A stretch of 64,000 nt of DNA from Paguma larvata (GCA_030068075.1 CM057826.1:109781746-109845745); one strand, 5' to 3'; positions 40,201-55,200 are shown, counted from the stretch's first letter. The notes: generated by a model not told the origin, from the letters alone. A program made the numbers and translations.

Positions 40201-43200
40201 AAGAAGAGACTATACAACCAGAAAATGGGCCATTTACCTTATCTATTCTCCACTCCCCACAACCTCTCTTTCCTTGACCCCCAGAAATATCCTGTAGAAA
40301 GCATCTCTCATTTCACTTGAATAATACAAACATTCTCACCTTAAGTCTCTCTCTCTGAAGATATGTAATTTTTTCCTGGTTTTAAAAGTAGCATATACTC
40401 ATTCTAAAAAGTCTTTTTAATATAGAAAAATATAAAGAAAAAGTTTAAATCATCCATAATGTCATCAACCCTAGAAATAGCCATTATGACATTCTGGTGT
40501 ATTTCCAGGCTTTTTTCTATTTAAGTATTTGGATATTTTTAAGAAAATTTGCTATTATGCTAAATAAAACTCTCATCTTTTTAAATAACGCTGTGCAATC
40601 AGCATATACCCACTTGTATGAAAAATTTTTCCAAACGATGTCTTCAGTAAGGCTGCAGGATATAAAATTAATATACAGAAATCTGTTGCATTTCTATACA
40701 TGAGTAATGAAGGAGCAGAAAGAGAAATTAAGAAAACAATCCCACTTACACTTGCATCAAACAGAATAAAATGCCTAAGAATAAATTTAAAGAAGGACAC
40801 GAAAGACCTGTACTCTGAAAACTATAAGACGTTAATGAAAGAAATTGAAGACGACACGAATAAATGAAAAGATATACCATGCTCATGGATTGGAAGAGTT
40901 AAAAACTTTTAAATGTTTATAATACCCAAAGCAATTCACATATTCAATACATTCTCTACCAAAATAACAGTATTTTTCAATTAGAAAAAAATAATACTAA
41001 AATGTGTATAGAACCACAAAAGACTCCAAATAATGAAAGCTATCTTGAGAAACAAAAATAAAGCTGAAGGTAGCACAATCCAAGATTTCAAGCCCTATAT
41101 AATATAAAGCTATAACAAAGCAGTATGATGCTGACATAAAAAGAGACTCCAGAAACACAAATAAACTTATAAACTTGTATCATCAATTGATAAAGACAAA
41201 GTAGGCAAGAATACACAATGAGGATAAAAGAGTTTCTTCAATCAATGGTGTTGAGAAAACTTGACAGTATATGTAAAAGGATGAAACTGAACCACTTTGT
41301 CACGTACAAAAATAAACTTAAAATGGATTAAAGATTTAAATGTGAGACCTGAAACCATGAAACTCCTAAGGAAAATACAGTCAGCAACTTCTTGGACATC
41401 AGCTTTAGCAACATTTTTCTGGATAGGTCTCCTCAGGCAAGTAAAACAAAAGCAAAAATACACTATTGGGACCTCATCAAAATAAAAACCTTTTGTAGTA
41501 TATAAAGGATTCCTTCACCTTTTCCAGTGAAGGAAGTCATCCGACAAAATGAAAAGGAAATTTACTGAATGGGAAAAGGTATCGGCAAATGATGTATTCA
41601 ATAAGGGGTTAAAATCCAAAATATATAAAGAATTCATATAATTCAACTCCAAGAAAACCTGCAATCCAAATTTAAAAATAGGCAGAGGATCTGAATAGAC
41701 ATTTTCCAAACACAAATAGATAGCCAAGAGATACATATACAGATGCTCAACATTACTAATAATCAGAGAAAACCACAATGAGATATCACCTCATACCAAT
41801 CACAATGGCTAGTATCAAAAAGACAACAAATACTAAGCACTGGTAAAGATGTGGAAAATAAGAAACCCTTATACATACCCACAACCCTTGGTATATTCAT
41901 AACACATATGTACTATATCCTTGAGCTTTGAGTCTACTTTTGTGTCTGTATCTCTTTCAAGAAAAAAAGGGGATATCTTTTAATAAAAGAGTATATAAAA
42001 AATGATACTTACTTATGGCATCTAAGCTCCACTGTGTTATATCAGATTTAATTATACCATCTTCATTTTGAGCTTCCACTTGAATGGTGTAATTATCTGG
42101 GTTTGTTATGTTTGGAGGAAGAAAGGAGCAAGAAGCATGATTTCCTCTTGTAGAATTATCACTTGAACAAATATCACTCTTATATCCATAAGAGCTTTGA
42201 AAGAAAAAGCAATTCAACATGAGTTTTGTACAGCAGTTTGTAAACAAAGCTATACTTCATATATTAAGCATGTATTTATTAGTTTCACTCTGGGTTTCTC
42301 TTCAGGACTATATCATTCAGAATAGGGTGCCCCTCTCCAAATTCCTTCCTCACAACTTCCAAAGAGAGTTCAAAGTTACCCGCTTCTTGTCTGAGATGCT
42401 ATGAGCCATGGAGACTTCCTTGAAACTCTGTACATCCATCAAAAACTACACTTGTAATGCATTTCCTATTGGTAAGAAATACCGAATAGGCCCCTGAGAG
42501 CCCCAAATTCTAGTCTTGAGAAGTTATTCTAAAAAGAAAATTAAAATCAAAGAGGATTTATTAAATAAAGTATGGTGGATACATAAGTAGAATTTAAAAT
42601 AGTTTTTAATACATCTATAGTTATTGATATGGAAAGACGTCCATACTCTATTGGTGGTAAAAAAAGATGCCTATTATATACAGAATAATCAAATTTATAT
42701 AAACTTATATTCTTACAGACGTCTGGAAAGATCTTCAGCAAAATGTAAAGTTGTTACCTTTGGTGATGAAATTTCAAGAGATTTTTTTCACATTCTTTAT
42801 ATTTTCAGATTGAATTTTTTACCATTGGCATATACTGTTTTCAGAAAACTCATTAAAGTTACTTTCCTGGACAGATAGACAACTTAAACCCTATCAGACT
42901 ATAACTTAATGAAGACAAGTACAAAGACTGATAAGAATCAGATGGGTAGGTATAGCTATAGTCCCACAGCTCTAGAGATTATGTAGGAGTTGAAGTCAGC
43001 AGAGAACAGAAAAAGCCCCACCTTACAAGGTGCCAATGTTAGCTGGGGCTGGGAGCAAAGGAGCAGAGCTTGGATTTAAAGAATCATGGAATTTTCAAAG
43101 TAGAAAGGACTTTCAAGTTTTTCTAGAGTTGTGCAGTGCAAAAAAGGGCCTCCAAAGTAATGTTGAGTCATGGTTACAAGCACAAACTCTGGAAACAGAT

Positions 43201-46200
43201 CAGGTTTGAATCCTGTGCCTTGGGCAAATTCCTTGAGTTTTCTACCTCTCAAATGAGAATAATATATCTATAGTGTAGTGTAGCACTGTTATGAGGATGC
43301 AATGAGCTGATATGTATAAAGTGCTTTTAAAATGTCAGCCACTTATTGTAAAGATGACATGTTACTATCATTGTTATTAGTACTATTACTTTAGTTGAAT
43401 ACTTTTGCAGTTACTCATGCCCTAACCTTGGAGACCTACCCTTTTCTTCCCTTCCCTGCATCTCTAGAGCTCCTTCACATCTCAGTTCAAAAGTCACTAC
43501 TTCCATAAAGGCATCCCAACTCCTCTTATTCTTCCCCAGGGAAAATTCCATTCCTATCATTTCTGAGCATCAGTAAGGTTTTTTCTTTACACCACTGACC
43601 CACCATCATCCACTCTCAGAGTTGACCATCCACAAGAAACCTTCCCATTCTACCTGGAAGAGAGGTTCTTGGTGATACGCTTACAAAGATACAAGTCAGT
43701 CTAGGAGTCCTGGAGAGCCCAGGAGGCCTGAGGCCATGGAAAGAGGCTGTACACAGGCCTGTGGAACCCAGGTGTTTCCTCCTTCTACATGACCACCTAG
43801 TGAACATAACGACAATCCATAGGGAGTGATGGAAGGAGGTGGGGGGAATGACTCCTCACAACAAAAAAATAAGAGTACACTTATTGAGGTGTCCAGATTT
43901 TCATTCTACTGATACTTCCTATTTAACACTGGGCCTAGAACTATAGTCTGGTAGAAGATAAGTCATTTGGACCATGGATTATTGGGCCTTTATCATTCTT
44001 ATTTTCAGAAGCAGGGCTCAGCAAACTAGGCCTATAAGCCAAATACAGCCCACCTCCTATTCTTGATTGGCCCATAGGCTAAGAACAGCTTTCACGTTGT
44101 TAAATGGTTGGGAAAAATATATAAAAAGAAAAATACTTTGTGGCATGTGAAAAGGGTATGAAATTCAAATTTCAGGGTTCATAAATAATGTTTGATTGGA
44201 CAACAGTGAGGTTCACTGGTTTACATATGGTCTACGGCAGCTTTCCTGCTATAGCAGTAGTGTTGAACAGTTTGACAGAGACCCATCCCCCTCTAAGTCT
44301 AAAATATTTACTATCTGTCCCTTTATAGAAAACGTTTGCTGACCTCTGTTTTAAATCATCTCTCTGACATACTCATTGATATAGGAGTACTGCGAAGAAT
44401 AGTGTTTGCTTTTTTCCATTTCTTCTACGGTAAAGCATGAAGTGGACTTCCTCTACCACCCTAGTTACCAATTTCCAAGGAATGGGGGAAAAGGAGTATA
44501 AATGAGATCTTATATTTAAAAACAAAACAAAACAAAACAAAAAAACTTGGAACTACAGACTCTTTTTTTGGAATGGAAAAGACTTAAAGATCACCTTTCA
44601 ATATTTCCCAATGTGGTCTTCCTTATCCTTAGGGGAACATGAAGGACATAAAGGTTTCATGAACTATTTTCAGAATTTCCAAAAAATAAAAAATCTCTGT
44701 ATACACTTGCTAAAACATCTGGCTTTTGGCCAGAATTATAATAAATATTTTGTAACTTTTATTCTAGTAGGATTAGGATAAAAAGGGATGCTTGAGGTAG
44801 TGAGAAATTGGGGAAGCAATGTCCTGGTGGAAAACTGTTTAATAGGGGTCACACAGCAAATTAGTGCAAATGTTCCTCTTAGTTCTGGGTTTATAACCCT
44901 ACTTATTATAATTGGATCCATGAAAAAGAAACAGTTTTATGACCCACTCTGGAAAGAGGAAGAACATAACTGAATATAGTAAATAAACAAAATTTTCCGT
45001 TCTCCTAACTGGTGACTACTCTGAGCCAATCCAGTGCCTCTGAGAAGAGGCCGTCATGCAGCTACAGCTCCCCTTGCTCCGTAGCTGCAGCTCCTGTCAG
45101 CATGGCTGCAAGCAGCCAAGATGTCACCCCAGCCCCTGGAGGCATATGGGAGTCATCCAGAAGCTGTAACGTGGAGAACATTTCACTTCATAGGTGACTT
45201 GAATCGTGAGTGAACTACGAGCCTCTGCCTCCTTCCTCCTTACTCCCAGTGAGAGCACAACACAAGCCCCGGTACTTACTAAGTTCTCTTCACTTTGTAC
45301 CATGTATAACTGGCTTCTTTCTCAGGACTCCAGGTGCAAGTAAAATTCTCCTCATAGTAGAAGACACAGGAAATGTTCTCAGGCTTAGCTGGAAGAACTA
45401 AATAAATAAATAAGTACATACATATACACATACATACACACACACACACACACAATCATTTCATGAAACTACGTAGATCAAAAACTGGACTGTTTTGGTT
45501 ACTTGATACATAATATAGATTCTCCTAATCAAGGCCAAGGAAAGAATACAATTCCATCTTTTCAATTACTTCCCTTAAAGAACTAGATTTCTACTTTTTT
45601 AAAGTTCTTTTATTCATTTTTTTATTTCTACTTTTTAAAAAGCACTTTTTATATATTTACTCAAAAGCAATATTGAGAAGCAAAAAGTGTATGAAAACAT
45701 CAGGCAAATATAAAATGTTAGTGAAATGCTAAGTAAAGCATCAAATGTTGGAAACAGTCTGGGTGACTGGGAAATGGAAGATATGTGGGGAAGAGAAAAA
45801 CACAAAATGTTCAACTATACCACACTTCAACTTTATGTATCAATAGTTTTTCACCAGAAGATTACATTAATAGAGAAAATTTCTGAAATATTTTCATCTG
45901 TATTTTCAAAGCTTATAAATCTTGCTCCTTATAGTTTCTCACCCAATAGCACCTATTCTTCCATAGGGAAAGCAGATACCGTCTAGAATACAGATCTGGA
46001 CCCTGCGAAGGCTCAGAGATACAGTCCATGGGTACCTGAACTTAAATTGGAAAAAGGTTTTATCTTTATTTTTCACTAACCTTTTGTTGAAATTTATAAT
46101 TTTCTTCCCTCGTGAATAGGGTCAACAACCTAAAGCAGTATCATTACTTGTGAATTTGTTACCATTAAAAGTCAGAGTATTTTCATTTATATTTCAGTTG

Positions 46201-49200
46201 TTGCAAATGTCGTGAAATAGCAAATACTACTGTTACTATTACTACATTAAAGTAATTATTAGGTCTTCCCATTTAATGTATTGATAAAGAAGTAAAGGAG
46301 TACCTGGGAGGCTCAGTCAATTATGTGTCCAACTTCAGCTCAGGTCATGGTCACACAGTTTGTGAGTTTGAGCCTGGCTTTGGGTTCTGTGCTGACAGCT
46401 CAGAGCCTGGAAGACTGTTCCAAATTCTGGGTCTTTCTCTATCTCTGGCCCTCCCCCACTCACGCTCTGTCTTTCTGTCTCTGTATCTGTCTCTCTCTCC
46501 AGAAGTAAACATTAAAAAAAATTAAGAAACACACATATTAGGGGTACATGGGTGGCTCAGTTGGTTAAGCAGACGACTTCGGCTCAGGTCATTATCTCAC
46601 GGTCTGTGTGTTCAAGCCCCGTGTCGGGCTCTGTGCTGACGGCTCATCAGAGCCTGGAGCCTGCTTCAGATTCTGTGTCTCCCTCTCTTTCTCTGCCCTT
46701 CCCCTGCTCATACTCTGTCTCTATGTCTCTCAAAAATAAATAAACGTTAAAAAATTTAAAGAAAAAAGAAACACACATATTATTGTCACAAATTTGTTTC
46801 CTTAATACTTTGATAACATCATTTCAGTATATTTGGGTTTCTTTGTAATCATATATATATATTTTTTATACACTTACAAATACTATTTTGAGAATTGGCC
46901 GGAGGTTTCACTAGAAGACCAAGGCATTAATCATACACACTCATGCACGCACATATACACATAAATAATTAAGAACTAAAGGCAGTTTTAAACTAAGGGC
47001 AATGTTCAGTTCTGATATTCAAACCAACTTCTTTTTGAGTCTTTGGTAAAGCCATTGTCTTAAGAAACAGGCATTTTTGAGAAAGGAAGACAGCTCTAGT
47101 GCATCTACAAAGGAAGTTTTTACCAGACAAGAAATGAGAAAAAGCCCACCCCTTCTAGCAAGTAAAATACTGAATGGGGGTAGGTGGGGAGACAATGAAA
47201 TTAAAGTAGAGCAAAGAGCTTAGATGTCAGTGTTCTTGGTGAAACAGTACAAACACACGGATGGATCTGTGAAACAGGGCAGTGGGGCTGGTGATTGACT
47301 TCACCAGGCACAGCTTGCCAGGTCACAAGCCTTTAGTCTAAAAGAAACCTCGTTCCACTCAGCATCAACTCCAGCATAATGCAGAACACTGCACTGGCAG
47401 AGTGTGGTCTGGGCTAACTCTTTAGATAAGCTCCACACAAGCAAGCACAGCATGCCTCAATCCAGAAATCCCTGATGTCTCTGGGTGGGGGATGGGTATA
47501 GATGTGTGACACTGATCCAGGCCTGGGATTCGGTTGAAGAGACTTCTGTGCATAGGGGACTTCAGGACCACAGGAAAGCAAATAGAACATGAACTTCAGG
47601 AATAGGTGCCTGTATTATGTCCCAAAGCCTAGGCAAAGCCAGCTATCTTGCAGCAGATAACAGAGGAGGCATGAGACCAAAGCACAAAGGCCAGAGAAGA
47701 CCAGAAGGCAACACAAACATTGGCTTACATGGATGTATAAGCCCTTGCCCAAGGCTCTGCATTCATATAAACCCTGCTCAGATACCTAGATACCATCTTA
47801 AATAAGAGTAGAGAAAGGTAGGAACTCTGGAACATGGGCATTTGCCCCAGAGAGAGTGGATTAGCTAAAGGACTGTAAACCAGAAGAAAAAGCCAAGGTT
47901 AACAAATAAGAGTGCTACCCAGCCACTCCCCTTCCTTAGCCCTGCCTGACTTTCCAAGGCAGCAGAAACTTTTTAGAACCGATTAGATTCATCATAGACT
48001 ATAAGGATATTATATTTTCTCTGTATACCTAACTTACACCGTATTTATTTATTCCATCTCTGTCAAAGGTATTACCTTCTAACAAAAAGGCAGTGGTAAA
48101 GGGTTCCGGAAGGGAGGGCATTCACTGTTCTGTTTAGGTTTAGGAGTTTCAAATCTGTTATATATATTCATATATTTGTTCTATGAAATGAGCATTGCCC
48201 ACATGGTAAAGTATCCCCTAGGAATGATAAACAAGAATGAGGGAAAGCTAAGTGCCTACACACTGTGTCAATGCTTCTGGGTGTTTCTTGAGTAGTTGCC
48301 TTCCTCTGAATCCTGCACGTGAACCCAATCCCTGAAGCACCCATTAGCAGTGACATCTAAGATTTTCTATCTTGTGCTGCTGGGAAGATGGCAGAGTAGG
48401 AGGACCCTAAGCTCACCTCATTCCATGGATAAAACTAGGTAACACTCACACCTAGAAAAAGAAAGATTTACAGAACAAACCCCACGACTAAAGGTAGAGA
48501 AGAGACCATATTGAGGAAGGTGGACATGCCATTTGAGACTGAAAGGGACTGTGGCCATTCACAGACAGGAGCAAGCTGGAAGCACGGTGAAAGGCAAGAA
48601 AAAGGCAATCAAGTCGGGGACCCAAAATTGGAAAGACGAACCCCCATAACATTTGGCTTCAAAAATGAGAGGGGCCTGATTTTCGTGATTTTTACAAATA
48701 GTGGGACTTAAAGCCTAGAATTCTTAAAATAAGGTGTCTGGCTCTGGGAGAGCTCTGTTGGCATTAGGAAGCTGAGGCCCCACCCTTGAAGACACAGTTG
48801 GACTAGCAGCCTGAGCAGATACAGTGTAGAACCAACAGTTTGAAAAACACTGGGTGGCAAAGAGGAGGGAGAATGATTTACTCATTATAGAGCATGTCCT
48901 AGAGAGATAGGGATCTTAGAAAGACTCCTCTAGGAACAAAGGAACTGGCAGGCATGGTTTCTCAACCCCACCCCCCAGCATAAAAACAAAGACACAAGTG
49001 GGAACCAGCTATGCCCACACTTGCTACCAAACGTGCTAGTGCCAACCCCCCTGGCCCCGTCCTTCAGTGGATCTGCCATTTCCACTCACAACTGCCTCAG
49101 TCTCAGCACCACAGAGCCTCTCTCCCAGATCAGTGCAAACCTCACCAACACTACAACTCCTGACCTGTGCCTTTTTCAGAGCCTTAGACTTGGCAGCAGG

Positions 49201-52200
49201 CTCTGCAGAAGTCTGAGGTGCACTTTGTTAAAAGTGCAAGACCTACCCATGTTCCCTTTGTTCATTCACTTAGGCTAGCCAACACCAACAGGAGTGGCTC
49301 CAGGTCTCAATTAGCAACCAAACCAGCATGTACCTTGGTGAAATGCAGGCCACACCTGCCAGGGACCTAATAATTCTCACAACAGGCAAAGAGAGCCACT
49401 GCAGACAAGTGAATTGAAGGGAAAAGATACAAGGACACAGCAAAGCACATACAACACACTCAAGAGAAACTATATGAAGTGCCAGGTCCTGGGAAGCAGG
49501 GGACAACTGAACTACAAGACATTTAAGGACCTCTTCTTCATAAATCTACTACCTTCAAGAGCAAAAAACATAGTTGACTTACCTAACACAGAGAAACATA
49601 CACAGAGAGTTACAAAAAATGAGGAAACAGAGAAATATATCCCAAGTGCAAGAATAGGATCAAACCACAGCAAGAGACCTAAGCCAAACAGACATAAGTA
49701 ATATGCTTGACAGAGAATTTAAAGTAATTATCATAAAGATACTCACTGGACTGGGAAAAAGAGTAGAGGACATCAGTGTGACACTTGACAAAGAGATAAT
49801 AAAGAATCAATCAGAGATGAAGGACACAATAAATAAATTAAAAACACTTGATGGAATAAAGAGCAGGGTAAATGAAAAGGGGGAACAATTTAATGACCTG
49901 GAAGACAAAGTAATGGAAAGTAACCAAGCAGATCAAATGAGAAGAAAAAAAAATCATACATATTGAGAACAGTCTTAGGGAACTCAGTGACTCCAGCATA
50001 TCTGATAACACTTGCATTATAGGGATCCCAGAGGAAGAAGAAAGAAAAAAGGGAGCAAAAATTTATTTGAAGAAATAATACCTGAAAACATCCCTAACCT
50101 GGGAAAGGAAATATATATCCAGATCCAGGAGGCCCAGAGACCCCCCAAAAAAATCAACCCAACGAGGTCTACACCAAGACACATTCTAATTAAAACTGTA
50201 AAAAGTAGTGATGAAGAAAAAAAATCTTAAAAGCAGCAAGAGAAAAGAAGACAGTTACATACAAGGGAAACCCTATAAGGCTATCAGCAGATTTTTCATC
50301 AGAAATTTTGCAGGCCAGAAGGCAAGGCATGATATATTCGAAGTGCTGAAAGGGAAAAATTTGCAGCCAACAATACTCTATCCAGCAAGACTATCACTCA
50401 GAATACAGGGAGGGATAAAAAGTTTTTCAGACAAACAAAAACTAAGGAGTTCATGACTACTAAACCAACTCTGCAAGAGATATTAAAGGGGACTCTGTGA
50501 GTGGAAAGGAAAGACCATAACTGAGAGTGTGAAAAGAGGTTTATCTGTAAAAACCAGTGAAAGGATTCATAAAAAAAAGGATGTAAAATATGACACCATA
50601 TATCTAAAACATGGGAGAAAGAAGTAAAAAATGGGTTCAAACTTAAGCAACCATCAACTTAATAACAGGCTATTACATGCATTAGATGTTATCTACAAAT
50701 CTATGATAACCATAAATTAAAAAAACAGTAATATATATGCAAAGAATATATAGAAAAGTATACAAGTATATCACTAAAGAAAACCAGCAAACCATGAAAA
50801 AGAGCAAGAGACAAAAGGAACAGAGAAAAAACAAAGAAACAACCATGAAACAGGTAATAAAATGACAATAAATAACATATAGATCAATAATTATTTTGAA
50901 TGTAAATAGACTAAATGCTCCAATCAAAAGACTAAGAGTGACCAAATGGATTAAAAAAAAAAACAAGACCCACCTATATGCTGCCTAATTTCAGACCTAA
51001 AGATATCTACAGACTGCAACCAAGGGAATAGAAAAACATTTATCACGCAGATGAGTGTCAAAAGAAAGGTGGAGTAGCAATACTTATATCAGACAAAACA
51101 GACTTTAAAACCAAGACTGTAACAAAGGACAAAGAAGGACATTATATAATTACAAAGGGGACAATCCAACAAGAATATATAACAATTGTAAATATTTATG
51201 GACCCAACATAAGAGCAACCAAATACATAAAACCGATAAAAACAAACATAAAGGAAATAATCAATAGTAATACAATAATAGTAAGGGACTTTAACATCCT
51301 ACTTACATCAATAAACAGATCATCTATACCGAAAATCAACAGGAAAACAGTAACTTTGAATGACACACTGGACCAGCTGAATGTGACAGATATATTCAAA
51401 ACAGTCCATCCTAAAACAGCAGTATACACATTCTTTCCAAATGCTCATGGAACATTCCCCAGACTAGGTCCCATATTAGGTCACAAGACAAGTCACAACA
51501 AATTCAAAAAGACTGAAGCCATAGCTTCCATCTTTTCTGACCACAACATTATGAAACTGGAAATCAACCACAGGAAAAAATCTGGAAAGACCACAAATGC
51601 ATAGAGGTTAAATTACATGCTACTAAACAATGAATGCATCAAACAAGAAATCAAAGAAGAAATAAAATTGACATGGAAACAAATGAAAATTCAAACAGAA
51701 CAGTCCAAATCTTTGGGATTCAGCAAACGAGGTTCTAAAAGGGAAATTTATAGCAGTATAGATAGGCCTATCTCAAGAAGCAAGAAAATTCTCAAACAAT
51801 CTAACCTTACATGTAAAGGACCTAGAAAAAGAACAACAAAACATAAAACCAGCAGAAGGAAAGAAATAATAAAGATTAGAGCAGAAATAAATGTTACAGC
51901 AACTACAAAAAATAATAGAACAAATCAATGACTAGGAGTTGGTTCTTTGAAAAGATCAATAAAATTGATAACCCTCTAGATCACTGAAAAAACAAATTAA
52001 AAAAAACCTCATCAGAGAGAGAGAGAACTCAAATAAATAAAATCAAAAATGAAAAAGGAGAAATAACAACCAACACCACAGAAATATAAACAATTAATTT
52101 TAAGAGAATGTTACAAAAAATTATATGTCAACAAACTGGACAACCTAGAAGAAATGGATAAATTCCTAGAAACATATAACCTACCAAAACTGAAACACGG

Positions 52201-55200
52201 AGAAATAGAAACTTTGAACAGATCCATTACTACAAAGGAACGTGAATCAGTAATCGAAATACTCCCAACAGGGGTGCCTGTGGTGACTCAGTGGTGTTAA
52301 GCATCTGACTCTTGATTTCAGCTCAGGTCATGATTTCACGTGACATGGTTTCACAGTTCATACGAGGGAGGCTTGTATCAAGCTCAGGAAGCCTGCTTGA
52401 GATTCTCTCTCCCTCTCTCTCTCTCTCTCTCCCCCTCCCTTTCTTTCTCCCTCCCTCTGCCCCTCCCCCAACTCATCCTCTCTCTCTCTCTCCTCTCTCT
52501 CTCTCTAAAATAAATAAAATAAAATAAAATAAAACAGTTAAGACTTATTCTTCTCAAACTATTCCAAAAAAAGGAAGAGGAAGTAAAACTTCCCCATTCA
52601 TTCTATGAGGCCGGCATTTCCCTGATACCAATGAACCTGATACCCTGATACCTGATGAACATAGATGTAAAAATCCTCAACAAATTACCAGTAAACTGAA
52701 TCCAATGATAAATTTTTAAAAAATCATTCATCATGATAAAGTGAGATTTATTCCTAGATTGCAAGGGTGGTTCAATATTTGCAAATCAATCAATATGATA
52801 CATTATATAGATAACAGAAAGGATAAAAACCATATGATTCTTTCAGTAGACACAGAAAAAGCTTGTGACCAAGTACAATACCCATTCATGATAAAAACCC
52901 TCAAGAGAGTAGATTTAGAAGGAACATAGCTCAACATAATAAAGGCCATATACAAAAAACCCACAGCTAATATCATACTTGAGGGGAAAAACTGAGAGCT
53001 TTTCCCAAACATCAGAAAGACAAGAATGTCCACTCTAACCACCTCTATTCATCACAGTGCCGAAAGCCCTCAGCAATCAAACAGCTGTGGAATTCTGTCT
53101 CTCCTTCTGTCTGCACCTCCCCAACTTGTGTACTCTCTTTCTCTCTTCTCAAAATAAGTAAATAAACTTAAAAAAATGGATTAAAGATCTAAATGTGAAA
53201 CCTGAAATCATAAAAATTCTAGAAGAGAGCACAGGCAGTAATTTCTCTGGTATCAGCCAGAGAAAGCTACATTTTTCTAGATATACATCCTGATGGGAAA
53301 TAAAAGCAAAAATAACTATTGGGACTGCATTAAAATAAAGAGCTTCTGCCCAGTGAAGAAAACAATCAACAAAACTCAAACACAACCCACTGAATGGGAG
53401 AAGATATTTGCAAATGACATCTCTGACAAGGGTTAGTATCCAAAATATATAAAGAACTTCTAAAACTCAACACCCAAACCCAAATAATCCAACTAAAAAA
53501 TGGGAAGAAGATGTGAACAGATATTTCTCCAAATAAGACATCCAAAAGGCCAGCCAACACACAAAAAGATCCTCAACTTCACTCATTATCACACCTGTCA
53601 GAATGGCTACGGTCAACAACACAAGCAACAACAGGTGCTGGCGAGGATGTAGAGAGAAAGGAATCTTCTTACACTGTTGGTGAGAATGCAAACTAGCGCA
53701 GCCAGGGTGGAAAACAGTATGGAGGTTCTTCAAAAAGTTAAAAATAGAACTACACTACAAATCAGTGATCACACTACTCAGCATTTACCCAAAAAATACA
53801 AAAACAGTAATTCAAAAGGACACATACCTCCCTATGTTTATAGCAGCATTATTTACAATAACCAAGATATGAAAGCAGCCCAAATGTCCACTGATAGATG
53901 AATCAATCAAGAAGATTCCTGTCTAATATTCCATTATATATATGTATAAATATAGATATATATGTAGATATAGATATATACAAATATAGATATAATGGGA
54001 TAAATGGATAATGGAATATTATTCAGTCATTAAAAAATGAAGTCTTACCATTTGCAACAACATGGATAGAGCTAGAGAGCATATTGTTAAGCAAAATAAG
54101 TCAATCAGAGAAAGACAAATAACGTACGATTTCACTCATACGTGGAATTTGAAAAACAAAACAAACAAGCAAAGGGGAAAAAGAGAGAGAGAGAGACAAA
54201 CCAAGAAATAGACCCTTAGAGAACAAACTGAGGATTACCAGAATGGAGGTGAGTAGAGTAGGGGTGAAACAGGTGAAGGGGATTAAGGAGTTCACTTGTT
54301 TTGATGAATACTGGGTGATGTATGGAATTGTTGAAGCACTATATTGTATACCTGAAACTAATTTAACACTGTAGGTTAACTAGAGTGGAATTAAAATAAA
54401 ACTTAATTTAGAAAACATTTTCTATCTTTACTATTTTCGTGTTGAAAACCATGACAAAGATGGCAATCTCCAAGTCCAAGCGCTTAAAAAGACCAACATA
54501 ACTGGACCTGAACCAAATACTACTTCATGATATATGGAAATTAGAAGGTAGACCAGTAACACATTCTTCAAAGAGTCCACACAGCTTGAAAACCTCCATG
54601 GAGAATTTCTTGGGTGAACAATCAGAATATGAATTAGATCCACAACTTTGTGGAAACAAGCAAACACCTACAAGGCAGTGAACCAAAGGTCATCCCATAA
54701 TATCCCGAGAGGAAAAAGTTTCACACTGACCATTTCACTCTGCCTCCATAACTCAGAGATGATGGCAGGATTCATGTGTGTGTATTTGTGTATATATGTG
54801 GGTCGGTCTTTAATTCTTTGGACAAGTTTACTTGAAATATTCATTAAATATTAGCTTGCCCTTCAGCCTCCATTTTAGTTATATCCATCACATTAACTCT
54901 TAGCAGGATTTCAAAGTTGAGCCTTTGCCGGAGAACATGGAAACAAGAAGTTTTTTTTCCCCCTCTATCCCAAAACATTCTTTGGTCTTCTGCTAGTCTC
55001 ATTATGGCCTCCTACAGTCATATTTTATTTTATTTCCTTTTCGTTCTTACTTTGCCTTGCATTGGCTGGATCCAAAGCCAGTCACAAAAACCAATGCAGG
55101 AATAGATCCTTATGGATTCAAAACCACCCATGTCACAACTCAATGTCTTTACTTTCCTGGTCTTCCTTGAATACCTCTCCTTCACTCCTTCAGAAGCTTT

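Larger units (their letters stand above)
39681..42012 (-). other. IL31RA: IL31RA intron 3
   Basis: SINE 39772-39977, AT-rich unassigned 40000-40620, L1 ORF2 fragment about 40630-41870, then short unassigned sequence to the exon 3 donor. Confidence 0.8.
42195..45279 (-). other. IL31RA: IL31RA intron 2
   Basis: MIR 43172-43345, inverted L2-like piece 43415-43560, hAT-like fossil 44010-44355 and (AAAAC)n at 44518-44545. The rest is unassigned. Confidence 0.8.
50870..54120 (+). pseudogene. L1 ORF2 remnant (endonuclease/reverse transcriptase)
   Basis: Begins near 'tgaatgtaaatagactaaat' (endonuclease) and passes the RT region ('gattcctagattgcaagggtgg'-like at 52749) to the C-terminal cysteine region and 'acaacatggatagagctaga'. 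Broken by stops, a SINE at 52271-52535 and a deletion at about 53090-53172. The remnant is shorter than a normal ORF2 of about 3.8 kb. Confidence 0.85.
48374..54416 (+). mobile_element. Nearly full-length L1, inactive
   Basis: Starts at the L1 5' end ('gctgggaagatggcagagta'), followed by a 5' UTR of about 1 kb, an ORF1 remnant (about 49414-50460), an ORF2 remnant (about 50870-54120) and a 3' UTR. Flanked by the 12-bp duplication ATTTTCTATCTT (48362-48373, 54417-54428). ORF1 is split into several frames and ORF2 carries many stops, two SINE insertions and an internal deletion, so it cannot move itself. Confidence 0.92.
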
